A stretch of DNA of 64,000 bases from contig NZ_CP014616.1 in NCBI RefSeq assembly GCF_001590685.1, positions 1,611,001 through 1,675,000 on the forward strand, given 5' to 3'. The position numbers were made by a program, and so were the translations under genes. The notes under the pieces are model-generated. The model did not search any database. It worked only from the letters and a program-made list of their open reading frames with translations, and was not told the origin of the DNA. The DNA is from Sporosarcina psychrophila. GTDB lineage: Bacteria; Bacillota; Bacilli; Bacillales_A; Planococcaceae. Positions 45,061-54,412 of this stretch are shown here, in pieces. The stretch's first letter is position 1. Every line of letters starts with the position of its first letter.

Positions 45061-45093
45061 CCCGCGATCGGATTTTCGATTGTGGGGTTTTTT
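45061..45093 (+). terminator. Terminator of prkA-yhbH-spoVR
   Basis: CCCGCGATCG / CGATTGTGGG stem with GU pairs, then six T. Confidence 0.82.
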
Positions 45094-45095
45094 CT

Positions 45096-45212
45096 CGTCT
45101 AAATTCCAACGGGGTAAAGGTTCACGGACTGGGAAATACATTAGTTAATGGTGCTTACATGGAAATCGAAGTGGCAAAAGGTAAAACATCAATGAAAACG
45201 AAATTCATATAA
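45096..45212 (+). pseudogene. Possible C-terminal gene remnant
   Basis: A 38-codon segment without a start, overlapping the tail of the terminator, reads NGVKVHGLGNTLVNGAYMEI then EVAKGKTSMKTKFI-stop. It is protein-like but unrecognised, and the frame has no RBS. Possibly the end of a deleted gene. Confidence 0.25.
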
Positions 45213-45291
45213 TGGCGAACGGACTTTCATTTCAATACGCCGCATAATCTGTTATTCTTAAAGCAAAGCTCTAAACGGAAGGATGATTGAA

Positions 45292-45708
45292 ATGGCTGGA
45301 CCAGCACTTAAGCAACTACACTCCCACCGCGCAATTCATGAAGGCGGACTTTCAGGGGCAGTTAGTAAGACAGAGGGTATGATGGAATTTCTTCAACAGG
45401 GTGATCTTGCGTTGGCGAACCAGGCGGCTGATGATTTAATTGAATACTGGAAGACACGTGTTATCAGTCACGCGGATGCCGAAGAACAAGGGTTTTACGG
45501 AGAAGTTGCCGAACGGAATCCTGATCTGAAGGAAACTGTTGTTCAATTGACACGAGACCATGATTTGCTACGGATTATCGTGAAGGATATTGAACAACTG
45601 CGTGAGGACGAAAATCTGAGTCCTGCTGTACTTCATAGGTTTCATGCATTAATCGTCGTCAATGAAATACATAGCCGCGATGAAGAACGCATGCTTTTTG
45701 AAAACTAA
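45292..45708 (+). CDS. Hemerythrin HHE-domain protein
   Basis: 138 aa four-helix-bundle protein. His/Asp/Glu residues expected for a di-iron site: LHSHRAIHEGG, VISHADAEEQGFY, LTRDHDLLR and VNEIHSRDEERMLF. Possible roles are iron, oxygen or NO handling. ATG 45292 lies eight bases after GGAAGGA; ATG 45283 overlaps the RBS. Confidence 0.82.
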   Translation: MAGPALKQLHSHRAIHEGGLSGAVSKTEGMMEFLQQGDLALANQAADDLIEYWKTRVISHADAEEQGFYGEVAERNPDLKETVVQLTRDHDLLRIIVKDIEQLREDENLSPAVLHRFHALIVVNEIHSRDEERMLFEN

Positions 45709-45762
45709 TACTACTTTAAGCGCCATTAACCGGTGCTTTTTTCTTTGATATATAGTTAGGAG

Positions 45763-47541
45763 ATGGTCCAAATCGAAAAAGCTTTATCGATATTGACAAC
45801 ATATTTTGGGTATCCTTCTTTTAGGACAGGTCAGGAGCAAGTTATCCGGGGCGTTATGAGCTATCAGGATACACTTTGCGTTATGCCGACGGGGGGCGGG
45901 AAGTCTGTCTGTTACCAAGTGCCCGCACTCGTGATGGATGGCACCGTTCTTGTTATTTCACCACTTATTTCACTGATGAAAGACCAAGTCGATGCACTCC
46001 ACCAAGTAGGGATTCCCGCAGCGTATATCAATAGTTCACTTTCATCAGAGGAATACTTTGAAACAATGGAGAGAGCCGTGTTGGGCGAGTATCAGCTTCT
46101 TTACGTCGCCCCTGAACGTCTTGACTCACCGTCTTTCAAAAATCAGTTGCGGCGGATGACAATTCCGATGGTCGCTATTGACGAAGCACATTGTATTTCG
46201 CAATGGGGTCACGATTTTCGTCCAAGTTACCGCAATATAAGCAGTATTGTTTCTCTATTTGATAAAAAGCCGGTTCTCCTTGCACTAACAGCTACTGCCA
46301 CACCAGCTGTCCGGGAAGATATTTGCCGTCAGCTTGGAATTAGTGAAAATAATACGGTTATGACAGGATTTGAGCGGGCAAACCTCACTTTTTCGGTCGT
46401 CAAAGGGCAAGACCGTGAAAAATTTGTAAAAGAATACGTCCGTAAAAATGAAGGAGAAGCGGGCATTATTTACGCTGCTACACGAAAAGCGGTTGATCAT
46501 GTGCACGACATTCTTCAAAAAAGTGGAGTGTCTGTTGCGAAATATCATGCTGGACTTGGAGATATTGAACGTCAGTCTGGACAAGACCGTTTTTTGAATG
46601 ATGAGGCGTCAGTCATGGTTGCGACAAATGCATTCGGCATGGGAATTGATAAATCCAATATCCGCTATGTTATTCATTACCAGATGCCGAAAAATATGGA
46701 GAGCTATTATCAGGAGGCAGGGCGTGCAGGACGTGATGGGCTTGACAGTGCTTGTACTGTGCTATTTTCATCACAGGATGTACAAACCCAGCGTTTCTTG
46801 ATTGATCAATCACAAGACCCAAGCAGAATTCCGGCAGAGCTTGAAAAATTGCAGTCAATGATTGACTATTGCCATACAGAAACATGCCTTCAGAAATTCA
46901 TTATTTTGTATTTCGGAGAGACAGATGTGAAGGACTGCGGTCGCTGTGCAAATTGTACCGACACACGTGAAAGTACGGATGTGACTGAAGACGTTCAAAA
47001 AGTATTGTCATGTGTCATTCGAATGGGACAACGGTTTGGCAAGGCGATGATTGCACAAGTATTAACAGGATCTCGGAACAAGAAGGTGATTGAATTCGGT
47101 TTCGATAAATTAACGACATACGGTTTAATGAAAGGGCGTAGCGCAAAAGATATATCTGATTTCATCGAGTTCATCATTTCAGAAAGTTATCTTGGCGTGG
47201 AGAATGGGCAGTTTCCAACCATTTACGTCAGTGAACAAGGGAAAGATGTGCTGACAGGTAAAGTGACAGTCAATCGAAAAGTGACTGTTATTACAATGCA
47301 AGTTGCGAATGATGATCCACTATTCGACCAGCTTCGTGCACTACGTATGAAACTGGCTCAAGAAGCGGGTGTACCGCCGTTCGTCGTCTTTTCAGATAAA
47401 ACGTTGCGTGATATGGCGGCAAGAATGCCTGTTACAAATGATGATTTCCTCGAAGTAAATGGTGTTGGTCTTGCGAAATTGGAAAGATACGGGGAAGCAT
47501 TCATGGAAGAAATCAAGACTTTTCAAATGCAAAACGCATAA
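45763..47541 (+). CDS. recQ: ATP-dependent DNA helicase RecQ
   Basis: 592 aa 3'-5' helicase for recombination and fork repair. Walker A MPTGGGKSVCYQ, DEAH box AIDEAHCISQWGHDFRPSYR, RecQ zinc-binding Cys (CLQKF.., CGRCANC) and a C-terminal HRDC domain (about 515-588). The only ATG near the start (45763) directly abuts the SD-like AGGAG, and an in-frame TAG lies two codons upstream, so the true initiation codon is uncertain. Homologous to B. subtilis YocI. Confidence 0.95.
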   Translation: MVQIEKALSILTTYFGYPSFRTGQEQVIRGVMSYQDTLCVMPTGGGKSVCYQVPALVMDGTVLVISPLISLMKDQVDALHQVGIPAAYINSSLSSEEYFETMERAVLGEYQLLYVAPERLDSPSFKNQLRRMTIPMVAIDEAHCISQWGHDFRPSYRNISSIVSLFDKKPVLLALTATATPAVREDICRQLGISENNTVMTGFERANLTFSVVKGQDREKFVKEYVRKNEGEAGIIYAATRKAVDHVHDILQKSGVSVAKYHAGLGDIERQSGQDRFLNDEASVMVATNAFGMGIDKSNIRYVIHYQMPKNMESYYQEAGRAGRDGLDSACTVLFSSQDVQTQRFLIDQSQDPSRIPAELEKLQSMIDYCHTETCLQKFIILYFGETDVKDCGRCANCTDTRESTDVTEDVQKVLSCVIRMGQRFGKAMIAQVLTGSRNKKVIEFGFDKLTTYGLMKGRSAKDISDFIEFIISESYLGVENGQFPTIYVSEQGKDVLTGKVTVNRKVTVITMQVANDDPLFDQLRALRMKLAQEAGVPPFVVFSDKTLRDMAARMPVTNDDFLEVNGVGLAKLERYGEAFMEEIKTFQMQNA

Positions 47542-47542
47542 A

Positions 47543-47578
47543 AACCATCCGGACAATGAACAGTCCGGATGGTTTTTT
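47543..47578 (+). terminator. Terminator after recQ
   Basis: AACCATCCGGAC / GTCCGGATGGTT stem around 8 bases, then six T; may also serve queF from the other side. Confidence 0.92.
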
Positions 47579-47587
47579 GTTATCAAA

Positions 47588-48085
47588 TTATCTATTATCA
47601 ACTTTTTCCGGATACATATCGTGATTCATCATCCGGTGTTCCGCCATTTGTACATATTTTGTTTCGGGTTTGCCATAGTTGCAATAAGGATCGATTGACA
47701 AGCCGCCACGCGGCGTAAATTTCCCCCATACTTCGATATAACGCGGTTCAATTAGTTTGATTATGTCATTCATAATAATATTGACGCAGTCTTCATGAAA
47801 GTCGCCATGATTTCGGAAACTGAATAGATATAATTTGAGTGCTTTACTCTCCACAAGTTTTTTATCCGGCACAAAACTGATATACATCGTCGCGAAATCG
47901 GGTTGCCCTGTCATCGGACAAAGTGATGTAAACTCCGGACAGTTGAATTTAACAAAGTAATCGCGATCCACATGCATATTGTCGACAGCCTCTAAAACAT
48001 CGGGGTTGTACTCGTACACGTATTTCGTGTTTTGATTGCCGAGCAAAGTTAAGTCGGTCAATGTTGCTTCATCTCTTCCAGCCAA
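47588..48085 (-). CDS. queF: NADPH-dependent 7-cyano-7-deazaguanine reductase QueF
   Basis: 165 aa, reduces preQ0 to preQ1 in queuosine synthesis. Catalytic Cys in [14 protein letters not shown]; substrate-binding [20 protein letters not shown] is the QueF signature. Starts at TTG 48085 with the SD GGGAGG upstream. The SD sits in the 3' arm of a hairpin downstream of a preQ1 riboswitch, so the product of the pathway should repress it. Confidence 0.96.
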   Translation of the reverse strand: MAGRDEATLTDLTLLGNQNTKYVYEYNPDVLEAVDNMHVDRDYFVKFNCPEFTSLCPMTGQPDFATMYISFVPDKKLVESKALKLYLFSFRNHGDFHEDCVNIIMNDIIKLIEPRYIEVWGKFTPRGGLSIDPYCNYGKPETKYVQMAEHRMMNHDMYPEKVDNR

Positions 48086-48087
48086 TT

Positions 48088-48119
48088 AAAAAAACCTCCC
48101 GTATATTTTGTCAGGGAGG
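48088..48119 (-). promoter_or_regulatory. Expression platform of the preQ1 riboswitch
   Basis: Minus strand: CCTCCC (48119-48114), 13-base loop, GGGAGG (48100-48095), then seven T. The 3' arm is also the queF Shine-Dalgarno, so the same hairpin can act as a terminator or as an SD sequester. Confidence 0.75.
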
Positions 48120-48178
48120 TCCATAGGCGCCGGGAAAACGGCCATATCGAATGCACATGGCGTAAATTCCGTCATCCA

Positions 48179-48210
48179 TAGTTTTTTATAGAGGGTCGCT
48201 ATGAACCTCT
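48179..48210 (-). promoter_or_regulatory. PreQ1-I riboswitch aptamer
   Basis: Minus-strand sequence AGAGGTTCATAGC, then GACCCTCTATAAAAAACTA, matches the compact preQ1-I aptamer: P1 stem AGAGG/CCTCT, a loop, and the A-rich tail AUAAAAAACUA that folds back into the minor groove. Lies about 95 bases upstream of queF. Confidence 0.88.
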
Positions 48211-48241
48211 CCCGAACAGGGTATTCATTTCGTATCTGACA

Positions 48242-49408
48242 TTATAGGACGTGCGATGATTTGTCAATAGATCCTTTTTTCTTCAAGCCAATCAAGGCAT
48301 ATAAAGCGACAGCGAGGAGGATGAATCCTGTCAGCATGAAAGCGCCTCGGTACTCCAAGTCCAAGAATCCAATCAAGCTTGAACCTGCAACGACACCAAT
48401 CGAGAAGAACGCGTAAAAGTAACCATATGCTTTCCCGCGAAATTCAGGAGATGAAGAATCGATTAGCAGCGAGTTGATGGATGGGAAGAGGAAAGCGAAT
48501 CCAGCCCCATAAATACACATTGCAATATATAAGTAATTCAATTCCTCAACTTGACTCAGGAACAGCATACTTAATCCCATAAGTGTTATTCCGAATGCAA
48601 GTGTCACAACTGGCCGTACACGGTCAAAAACTCGATTGATGGGCAATAAGAAGATGAGAATAGCGACGACGCCAAATGTGCTTAGTAACAACCCCGTTGT
48701 TTTGGTATCAAATCCAAGTGATTCAACTTTTAGCGGCAACACAAGGGCAAGTACACCTTGTGAGAACATTAAGAAGAATGCTCCCGCGAATGCTCTGACC
48801 ATCCCCGGATGTTGGAAAAGATATCTGACACGGAAACTGTCAGCTCCTTTTGAAGGCTGTTTTCGTACATATGTAAACGATCGGAGAACAAAGAATGCAA
48901 GTATTGCCAGTAGCATCATGATGCCGCCGTTGACCGCCATAATGAAAGGTGTACTTGTTTTAGCTGCCACAATACCACCATAAGCTGGACCGATAATCGC
49001 TGCCAATCCAACGAATGCACCTGAAATTGCAACACTTTTACCTCGTTTAGATTCTTCTGCACGATTTGCCAGGAAAGTGAACGCAGCTGGTACAATTAGC
49101 CCTTCCATAAAACCATGGACAAAGCGGACACCGAGCAATGACATTGGTCCATCAACAAACGCGTAGAGGAAGAGAGAGAGTGCCGAAGCAAATAGTCCAA
49201 GTACGAGTATGAAAAAAGGTCCTCTTTTGTCAGTCATGAAACCGGAAATGACATTCCCGATAGTATTTGAAAATGAATACATACCAACTGCAAGTCCAAC
49301 TAAAAATGGTGTAGCACCAAGAGATAATGCAAATGGGCTCATGACAGGCAGTTGCGAAAATAAATCAAAAAACGAGAAGAAAACGATGAGGTAAACAAAA
49401 CCACGCAT
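48242..49408 (-). CDS. MFS transporter
   Basis: 388 aa, about twelve membrane segments, with the loop 2-3 motif SGFMTDKRGPFFILV (MFS motif A-like) and RFVHGFMEGLIVPAAFTF. ATG 49408 lies seven bases after AAGAGGC; an upstream in-frame start at 49426 lacks an RBS. Substrate cannot be told. It is directly upstream of the queF riboswitch on the same strand, which is suggestive only of shared transcription, not of queuosine transport. Confidence 0.82.
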   Translation of the reverse strand: MRGFVYLIVFFSFFDLFSQLPVMSPFALSLGATPFLVGLAVGMYSFSNTIGNVISGFMTDKRGPFFILVLGLFASALSLFLYAFVDGPMSLLGVRFVHGFMEGLIVPAAFTFLANRAEESKRGKSVAISGAFVGLAAIIGPAYGGIVAAKTSTPFIMAVNGGIMMLLAILAFFVLRSFTYVRKQPSKGADSFRVRYLFQHPGMVRAFAGAFFLMFSQGVLALVLPLKVESLGFDTKTTGLLLSTFGVVAILIFLLPINRVFDRVRPVVTLAFGITLMGLSMLFLSQVEELNYLYIAMCIYGAGFAFLFPSINSLLIDSSSPEFRGKAYGYFYAFFSIGVVAGSSLIGFLDLEYRGAFMLTGFILLAVALYALIGLKKKGSIDKSSHVL

Positions 49409-49576
49409 AATGAAGCCTCTTTTCAATTAATAGATAACATCCTACCCTATACTTTAGCATTATTTGGACCTAAGGGGAAAAGGAGAGATTGTGAACAAAA
49501 CATATTCTTTAGCAATTAATGAAAGATAACGATAAGATTAATGAAATATATGAATGGGTAAAGGGGGAAACGGTGA

Positions 49577-50686
49577 GTGGGCTTTTTTACAAACTTATTT
49601 AAAAAACAAGATGATAGCGAAATTGTAAATGAAATTGAAAAGCGATATATTTTCGTTCAACTAGACTTGGAACATTATTCCGAACCATTTTTTGCGAGGG
49701 ATTTAGTAAACATGCCCTCTCCCGATTTGAAACAACTTGAATATAGGGGCTTTCACAAATCAATTGCTGCAGGAGTGTCATTAATCCCGCATCTTAAAGC
49801 AGATACTTCTATCGAATTGTTCATTCTAACGGATTATTTCGATGTGGAGGAAATCATCAAAGCGGGTATTGCTGTGAAACATGTGCAATCTTCTGTTGAT
49901 AGGATAATGATGGAAGCAATTATTTGGAAGGGTAACGGTCAGGTGGAAACAATTCCATTTTTGCTGAATCTCCGTCTTGAAGACGAGAGCTCCCGATTGG
50001 CTGCAGCATTAATCAGTGTTCAAAAAGAGATACCATTCTATTTTGGGCAGATTGTGAATGAAGTGTTCACAATAGAAAAGCAACTGCTTGTGAACATGCC
50101 CGAAGCGGTCCAAGAAGATATGCAAAACACTTTCGCAGAGCTGTATAGTGATGAACCCAGCAAATTCGGACCTTTTGTCGGCCTAGAAAGCGTATCAGAT
50201 CGAGAAATGACGACTGGAGGATGGGTCATGCATTTTGATAATGAGAAGCTAAAGGAAGAGGAATCAGACTTGTCTTTGATGAAAATTAAAATTCTAAGCT
50301 CAGCTTTTGATAAAATTAGTCGTCTAGGTGTCAAAGGTCGGTTTACAGGATGGATTGCAGAAAATGTGGCAGATTCAATCGGAACGGGTTCATACGGTGA
50401 GACGACGACGCTTATTTTTACATCATCGGAACCGATGCATGGTAATGAAAAATTGCATAGTGAAATTATGAAATATATGAAGTCGTTAAAAGGGTTTATT
50501 CGCGAGGAAGGCGGCTATCCCTTAAAATACGAGGGTCTTCCTGTGCTAAGACAAAATGGCGGTGGCTATGGGTTTGTTGCCATTGATGAAGTTTTTTTTA
50601 CGAAAGCGGACGAGTTATATAGAAAAATGACCAATAAAGAGATAAACTTATATTATAAATTGCTGAAATTGAATGCAACAGATTGA
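49577..50686 (+). CDS. Uncharacterised 369-aa protein upstream of ddh
   Basis: I do not recognise this family. Soluble, mildly acidic; starts MGFFTNLFKKQDDSEIVNEI at GTG 49577 behind AAGGGGG. Notable segments: LEHYSEPFFARDLVNMPSPD, VSDREMTTGGWVMHFDNEKL, GRFTGWIAENVADSIGTGSY and RQNGGGYGFVAIDEVFFTKA. No signal peptide, membrane segment or nucleotide-binding loop. Seventeen bases before ddh and probably co-transcribed with it. Confidence 0.75.
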   Translation: MGFFTNLFKKQDDSEIVNEIEKRYIFVQLDLEHYSEPFFARDLVNMPSPDLKQLEYRGFHKSIAAGVSLIPHLKADTSIELFILTDYFDVEEIIKAGIAVKHVQSSVDRIMMEAIIWKGNGQVETIPFLLNLRLEDESSRLAAALISVQKEIPFYFGQIVNEVFTIEKQLLVNMPEAVQEDMQNTFAELYSDEPSKFGPFVGLESVSDREMTTGGWVMHFDNEKLKEEESDLSLMKIKILSSAFDKISRLGVKGRFTGWIAENVADSIGTGSYGETTTLIFTSSEPMHGNEKLHSEIMKYMKSLKGFIREEGGYPLKYEGLPVLRQNGGGYGFVAIDEVFFTKADELYRKMTNKEINLYYKLLKLNATD

Positions 50687-50702
50687 AAGGGGAAATACGA
50701 CG

Positions 50703-51683
50703 ATGACAATTAGAGTCGGAATTGCAGGTTACGGAAATTTGGGACGCGGTGTTGAGTCTGCAATCAATCAGAATAAAGATATGGAACTGGTTGGTGTGTT
50801 TACAAGGAGAAATCCGGAAGATGTGAAATTACTGAATGGCAATGTATCCGTACATATGATGGATGACATCCATAAATTTACTGATGCAATCGATGTACTC
50901 ATCCTTTGCGGCGGATCGAAAAATGATTTACCAGAGCAAGGCCCGGCACTATCAGCTTTATTCAACACGGTGGATAGCTTTGATACACATGCGAAAATTC
51001 CGGGTTATTTTGAAGCTGTAGATGCATCGGCTAAACCTAACGGTAAGATTGCCATCATTTCAGTCGGCTGGGATCCAGGTTTGTTCTCCATCAATCGTTT
51101 GTACGGCGAAGCAGTTTTATCGGAAGGTGCTACTTACACGTTCTGGGGCAAAGGATTGAGCCAAGGACATTCCGATGCGCTTAGAAGAATTGAAGGCGTA
51201 AAAGGTGCTGTCCAATATACAATTCCTGTTCCGGACGCAGTTGACAAAGTGCGTAGCGGTTCGTTACCAGAATTGACTACGCGTGAGAAGCATACCCGCG
51301 AATGTTATGTAGTCTTAGCAGATGGCGTTGACGGCAACAAAGTGAAAGAAACGATTGTCACGATGCCTGACTACTTTACAGATTACGATACGACAGTGAC
51401 TTTTATTACTGAAGAAGAATTGAAACAGGATCACTCTGCGATGCCACACGGCGGTTTCGTGATTCGCAGCGGTAAGACAGGGGAAGACAGCGCACAAGTG
51501 ATGGAGTATTCCTTGAAACTCGACAGCAACCCTGAATTCACATCAAGCGTGCTTGTTGCGTACGCACGCGCAGCTTATAGGTTGCATCAAAACGGTGAGA
51601 CGGGTGCGAAAACAGTCTTCGACATTGCGCCTGGATTGCTTTCTCCAAAAAGTGCTGCAGATTTACGGAAAGAATTGCTGTAA
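50703..51683 (+). CDS. ddh: meso-Diaminopimelate D-dehydrogenase
   Basis: 326 aa NADPH-dependent enzyme converting tetrahydrodipicolinate directly to meso-DAP (reversible), a one-step bypass in lysine/peptidoglycan precursor synthesis. Rossmann start IRVGIAGYGNLGRGVESAI; substrate-domain blocks SVGWDPGLFSINRLYGEAVL, FWGKGLSQGHSDALRRIEGV and MPHGGFVIRSGKTG. The enzyme is well known from Sporosarcina ureae and Lysinibacillus, supporting the host assignment. ATG 50703 after AAAGGGG. Confidence 0.95.
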   Translation: MTIRVGIAGYGNLGRGVESAINQNKDMELVGVFTRRNPEDVKLLNGNVSVHMMDDIHKFTDAIDVLILCGGSKNDLPEQGPALSALFNTVDSFDTHAKIPGYFEAVDASAKPNGKIAIISVGWDPGLFSINRLYGEAVLSEGATYTFWGKGLSQGHSDALRRIEGVKGAVQYTIPVPDAVDKVRSGSLPELTTREKHTRECYVVLADGVDGNKVKETIVTMPDYFTDYDTTVTFITEEELKQDHSAMPHGGFVIRSGKTGEDSAQVMEYSLKLDSNPEFTSSVLVAYARAAYRLHQNGETGAKTVFDIAPGLLSPKSAADLRKELL

Positions 51684-51730
51684 TTGTAGTTGGAAATAGA
51701 ATTGCATATTGCTTTTTGAATAAACAACGG

Positions 51731-51766
51731 CAGCGTTACCTCTATAGTTGAGGTAACGCTGTTTTT
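51731..51766 (+). terminator. Terminator after ddh
   Basis: 12-bp stem CAGCGTTACCTC / GAGGTAACGCTG, then TTTTT. Confidence 0.93.
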
Positions 51767-52007
51767 ATGGAGATGTTTTGTTTATTACTATATATTCGGC
51801 ACTACTTATTTGTAGTTAACAAGGTGGTATATCTTGCAGGGTATAACGAACAAATCTAGCGACTAAGTTTTTTTGGAAGAACATTCCACTTGTTGAGTGC
51901 CGACTATATAGTGATTTCAATCAACTCTCTACTTTATTTGATTCTCAATCCTAAATGTTTTGATAATAGTGCACTTTTCGCATATACTACTCATGTACGA
52001 TTTATTT
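51767..52007. other. Intergenic gap, no recognised gene
   Basis: AT-rich; the open frame upstream of ysdC starts at 51960 but has no RBS. No repeat or structured RNA seen. Confidence 0.5.
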
Positions 52008-52022
52008 AGGAGGTCGAAGGAA

Positions 52023-53111
52023 TTGACGAAATTAGATGAAACGTTAGTAATGCTGAAAGAACTTACAGACGCAAAAGGGATTCCTGGTAACGAACGTGAA
52101 CCCCGTGAAGTTATGAGAAAGTACATAGAGCCATTTGTAGATAATATTGAACAGGATGGTCTCGGTTCATTAATCGCGAAGAAAACTGGCGATGAGAATG
52201 GACCCAAAATCATGCTAGCGGGACATCTTGATGAAGTTGGATTCATGATTTCTAAAATTGACGATAAAGGTTTTCTATCATTTCAAACAGTAGGCGGCTG
52301 GTGGTCACAAGTAATGCTTGCACAGCGCGTGACAATCGTTACACGCAAAGGAGATACAGTGACGGGTGTTATTGGATCGAAACCACCGCACATCTTATCG
52401 CCGGAAGCGCGTAAAAAACCGGTCGATATTAAAGATATGTTCATTGACGTTGGTGCAACTTCGAAAGAAGAAGCAATGAAGTGGGGCATTCTACCTGGAG
52501 ATATGGTTGTACCGTATTTCGAATTCACAGTGATGAATAATGAAAAATACCTTCTTGCAAAAGCGTGGGACAACCGTATCGGCTGTGCAATTGCGATTGA
52601 CGTAATGAAAGCGCTTAAAGATGAAAAACATCCAAATATCGTTTTCGGAGTGGGGGCTGCACAAGAAGAAATAGGTCTTCGTGGTGCGCGCACAGCGGCA
52701 ACGAAAATTCAGCCGGACATCGGATTTGCAGTTGATGTAGGAATCGCTGGCGACACGCCAGGTGTTACGTCCAAAGAAGCTACTGGTAAAATGGGCGATG
52801 GTCCACAAATTCTATTATTCGATGCTTCAATGGTATCGCATAAAGGGTTGCGTGAACTTGTTGTTGACACAGCTGAAGAGAATAGCATTCCTTATCAGTT
52901 TGAAACGATTCCAGGCGGAGGAACAGATGCAGGTTCAATTCATCTGTCAGGCAATGGTGTACCATCACTTGCAATCTGTATTCCAACACGTTATATTCAC
53001 TCGCATGCAGGTATCCTGCACCGCGACGATTATGAAAATACAGTGAAACTGATTGTCGCAGTCATTAAGAAATTAGACCGTGACACGGTGAATAAGATTA
53101 CATTTGAATAA
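52023..53111 (+). CDS. ysdC: M42 family aminopeptidase, YsdC-like
   Basis: 362 aa di-metal aminopeptidase/endoglucanase family protein. Metal-site motifs: [41 protein letters not shown] and [10 protein letters not shown]. Very similar to B. subtilis YsdC (361 aa), which lies near ysdB there but is 37 kb away here. Starts at TTG 52023, nine bases after AGGAGG. Own terminator. Confidence 0.93.
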   Translation: MTKLDETLVMLKELTDAKGIPGNEREPREVMRKYIEPFVDNIEQDGLGSLIAKKTGDENGPKIMLAGHLDEVGFMISKIDDKGFLSFQTVGGWWSQVMLAQRVTIVTRKGDTVTGVIGSKPPHILSPEARKKPVDIKDMFIDVGATSKEEAMKWGILPGDMVVPYFEFTVMNNEKYLLAKAWDNRIGCAIAIDVMKALKDEKHPNIVFGVGAAQEEIGLRGARTAATKIQPDIGFAVDVGIAGDTPGVTSKEATGKMGDGPQILLFDASMVSHKGLRELVVDTAEENSIPYQFETIPGGGTDAGSIHLSGNGVPSLAICIPTRYIHSHAGILHRDDYENTVKLIVAVIKKLDRDTVNKITFE

Positions 53112-53124
53112 TTGAACGATTATT

Positions 53125-53161
53125 CTGCTCAGGCCAATTAAATGGTCTGGGCAGTTTTTTT
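53125..53161 (+). terminator. Terminator after ysdC
   Basis: CTGCTCAGGCCA / TGGTCTGGGCAG stem with GU pairs, then seven T. Confidence 0.88.
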
Positions 53162-53187
53162 ATTTGAATAAATCTATAAAAATACAC

Positions 53188-53216
53188 TTGACTTTATAAT
53201 TATGCATACATATAAT
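53188..53216 (+). promoter_or_regulatory. argF promoter
   Basis: TTGACT (53188-53193), 17-bp spacer, TATAAT (53211-53216). The AT-rich dyad TTATGCATACATATAA across the spacer and -10 could be an ArgR/AhrC site but is a poor match to the B. subtilis ARG box. Confidence 0.75.
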
Positions 53217-53255
53217 CAGAGATACCAATTGAAATAAACGATAGGGGATGAGGGA

Positions 53256-54218
53256 ATGGTGAAGATTGAAATGGATAATGCGAAAATAGTAGAAGGATTG
53301 AAAGGGAGAGATTTACTTACCCTGCTTGATTATACACATGAAGAGGTATCGTATTTATTGCATAAAGCAGATGCGATGAAAAAAGATATGGCGGCTGGCA
53401 AGATGCCGAATTTATTGGCCGGAAAAACACTAGGGATGATTTTTGAAAAGCATTCAACGCGTACACGTATTTCATTCGAAGTGGGTATGATCCAACTTGG
53501 GGGGCATGCAATGTTCATGAATGCACGTGACTTGCAAATCGGCCGTGGGGAGTCCGTTTATGACACAGGTCATGTATTGTCTGAGTACTTGGACGGCGTC
53601 ATGATCCGTGCGAATTCACATGAAATGGTGAAGGAACTAGCACAACACACTTCGGTTCCAATTATCAATGGTTTGACGGATATTTTCCATCCGTGTCAGG
53701 CGCTAGCAGACTTGCTGACAGTTTTGGAAGTGAAAGGTTCATTAGCGGGGCTGAAGTTAGCATATGTAGGAGACGGTAATAATGTAGCGCATTCACTTGT
53801 AATTGCTGCGGCACATATGGGTATGCACGTAGCTGTCGCGACGCCAAAAGGGTTCGAATACAATCCGAACCTCTTAGTGAAAGCGAAAGCCATTGCTGTT
53901 AAAAATGGCGGAAGTGTCTTTGAAACAACGAATCCAATAGAGGCTGTCGCTGGAGCTGACGTCGTTTATACAGATGTCTGGACGAGTATGGGCCAAGAAG
54001 AGGAAGCGGCTGCACGCCTAGAAGCATTCAAAGAGTTTCAAATTAACGACGGATTGGTCGCACATGCGAAAAAAGATTATATGTTCTTGCATTGCTTACC
54101 TGCACACCGTGAAGAAGAAGTTGCGACGTCTGTTATTGATGGACCGAATTCTTATGTATTTCAGCAAGCGGGCAATCGACTGCATGCGCAAAAAGCGGTT
54201 CTTGCTTCATTGTTGTAA
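53256..54218 (+). CDS. argF: Ornithine carbamoyltransferase
   Basis: 320 aa; makes citrulline from ornithine and carbamoyl phosphate. Carbamoyl-phosphate site STRTRISFEVG, HPCQALADLLT, and ornithine-site FLHCLPAHREEE. Isolated from other arg genes in this window, so it could be the biosynthetic (argF) or catabolic (arcB) enzyme; no arginine deiminase genes are adjacent. Its terminator has been disturbed by a small insertion. Confidence 0.92.
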   Translation: MVKIEMDNAKIVEGLKGRDLLTLLDYTHEEVSYLLHKADAMKKDMAAGKMPNLLAGKTLGMIFEKHSTRTRISFEVGMIQLGGHAMFMNARDLQIGRGESVYDTGHVLSEYLDGVMIRANSHEMVKELAQHTSVPIINGLTDIFHPCQALADLLTVLEVKGSLAGLKLAYVGDGNNVAHSLVIAAAHMGMHVAVATPKGFEYNPNLLVKAKAIAVKNGGSVFETTNPIEAVAGADVVYTDVWTSMGQEEEAAARLEAFKEFQINDGLVAHAKKDYMFLHCLPAHREEEVATSVIDGPNSYVFQQAGNRLHAQKAVLASLL

Positions 54219-54226
54219 TAAAATAA

Positions 54227-54412
54227 ATTAACAAGTCCAGGTTTTGATGTGAGTAGCACGTGGCGGTCATAAGTACACCCGTGGTGAGCATAACTAGCCC
54301 CATGCCGGTCATAACGTAATCGACAGTCCTGACTACATCAAAAAATGACTTGTAACTAATTGGCAAGTACTCACATCCAACTTCCATAGATTAACAAGTC
54401 CAGGTTTTGATG
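54227..54412. repeat. 23-bp direct repeats flanking a 140-bp insertion in the argF terminator
   Basis: ATTAACAAGTCCAGG followed by TTTTGATG occurs at 54227-54249 and again at 54390-54412. The second copy belongs to the argF terminator. Removing one copy plus the intervening 140 bp restores a normal argF-terminator junction. Confidence 0.75.
54246..54377. mobile_element. Small element with inverted ends and 21-bp tandem repeats
   Basis: GATGTGAGTA (54246-54255) and TACTCACATC (54368-54377) are perfect inverted repeats. Inside the left end are three tandem 21-bp units at 54261-54281, 54282-54302 and 54303-54323 sharing TG(G/C)-GGTCATAA. A TG..CA end with repeated transposase-binding-like sites recalls the ends of IS21-family elements; this would be an ends-only relic. 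Family assignment is inference. Confidence 0.45.

Noticed and set aside
53194..53216. ArgR/AhrC operator at argF
   Set aside because: Some dyad symmetry over the -10 but poor agreement with the known ARG box; mentioned only as a possibility.
54261..54323. Three regularly spaced similar units considered as a CRISPR array
   Set aside because: Units are 21 bp head-to-tail without spacers and sit inside inverted element ends; no cas genes nearby.
54133..54387. 84-codon minus-strand ORF downstream of argF
   Set aside because: Spans the 21-bp repeat insertion and antisense of the argF end; no RBS and repetitive composition.
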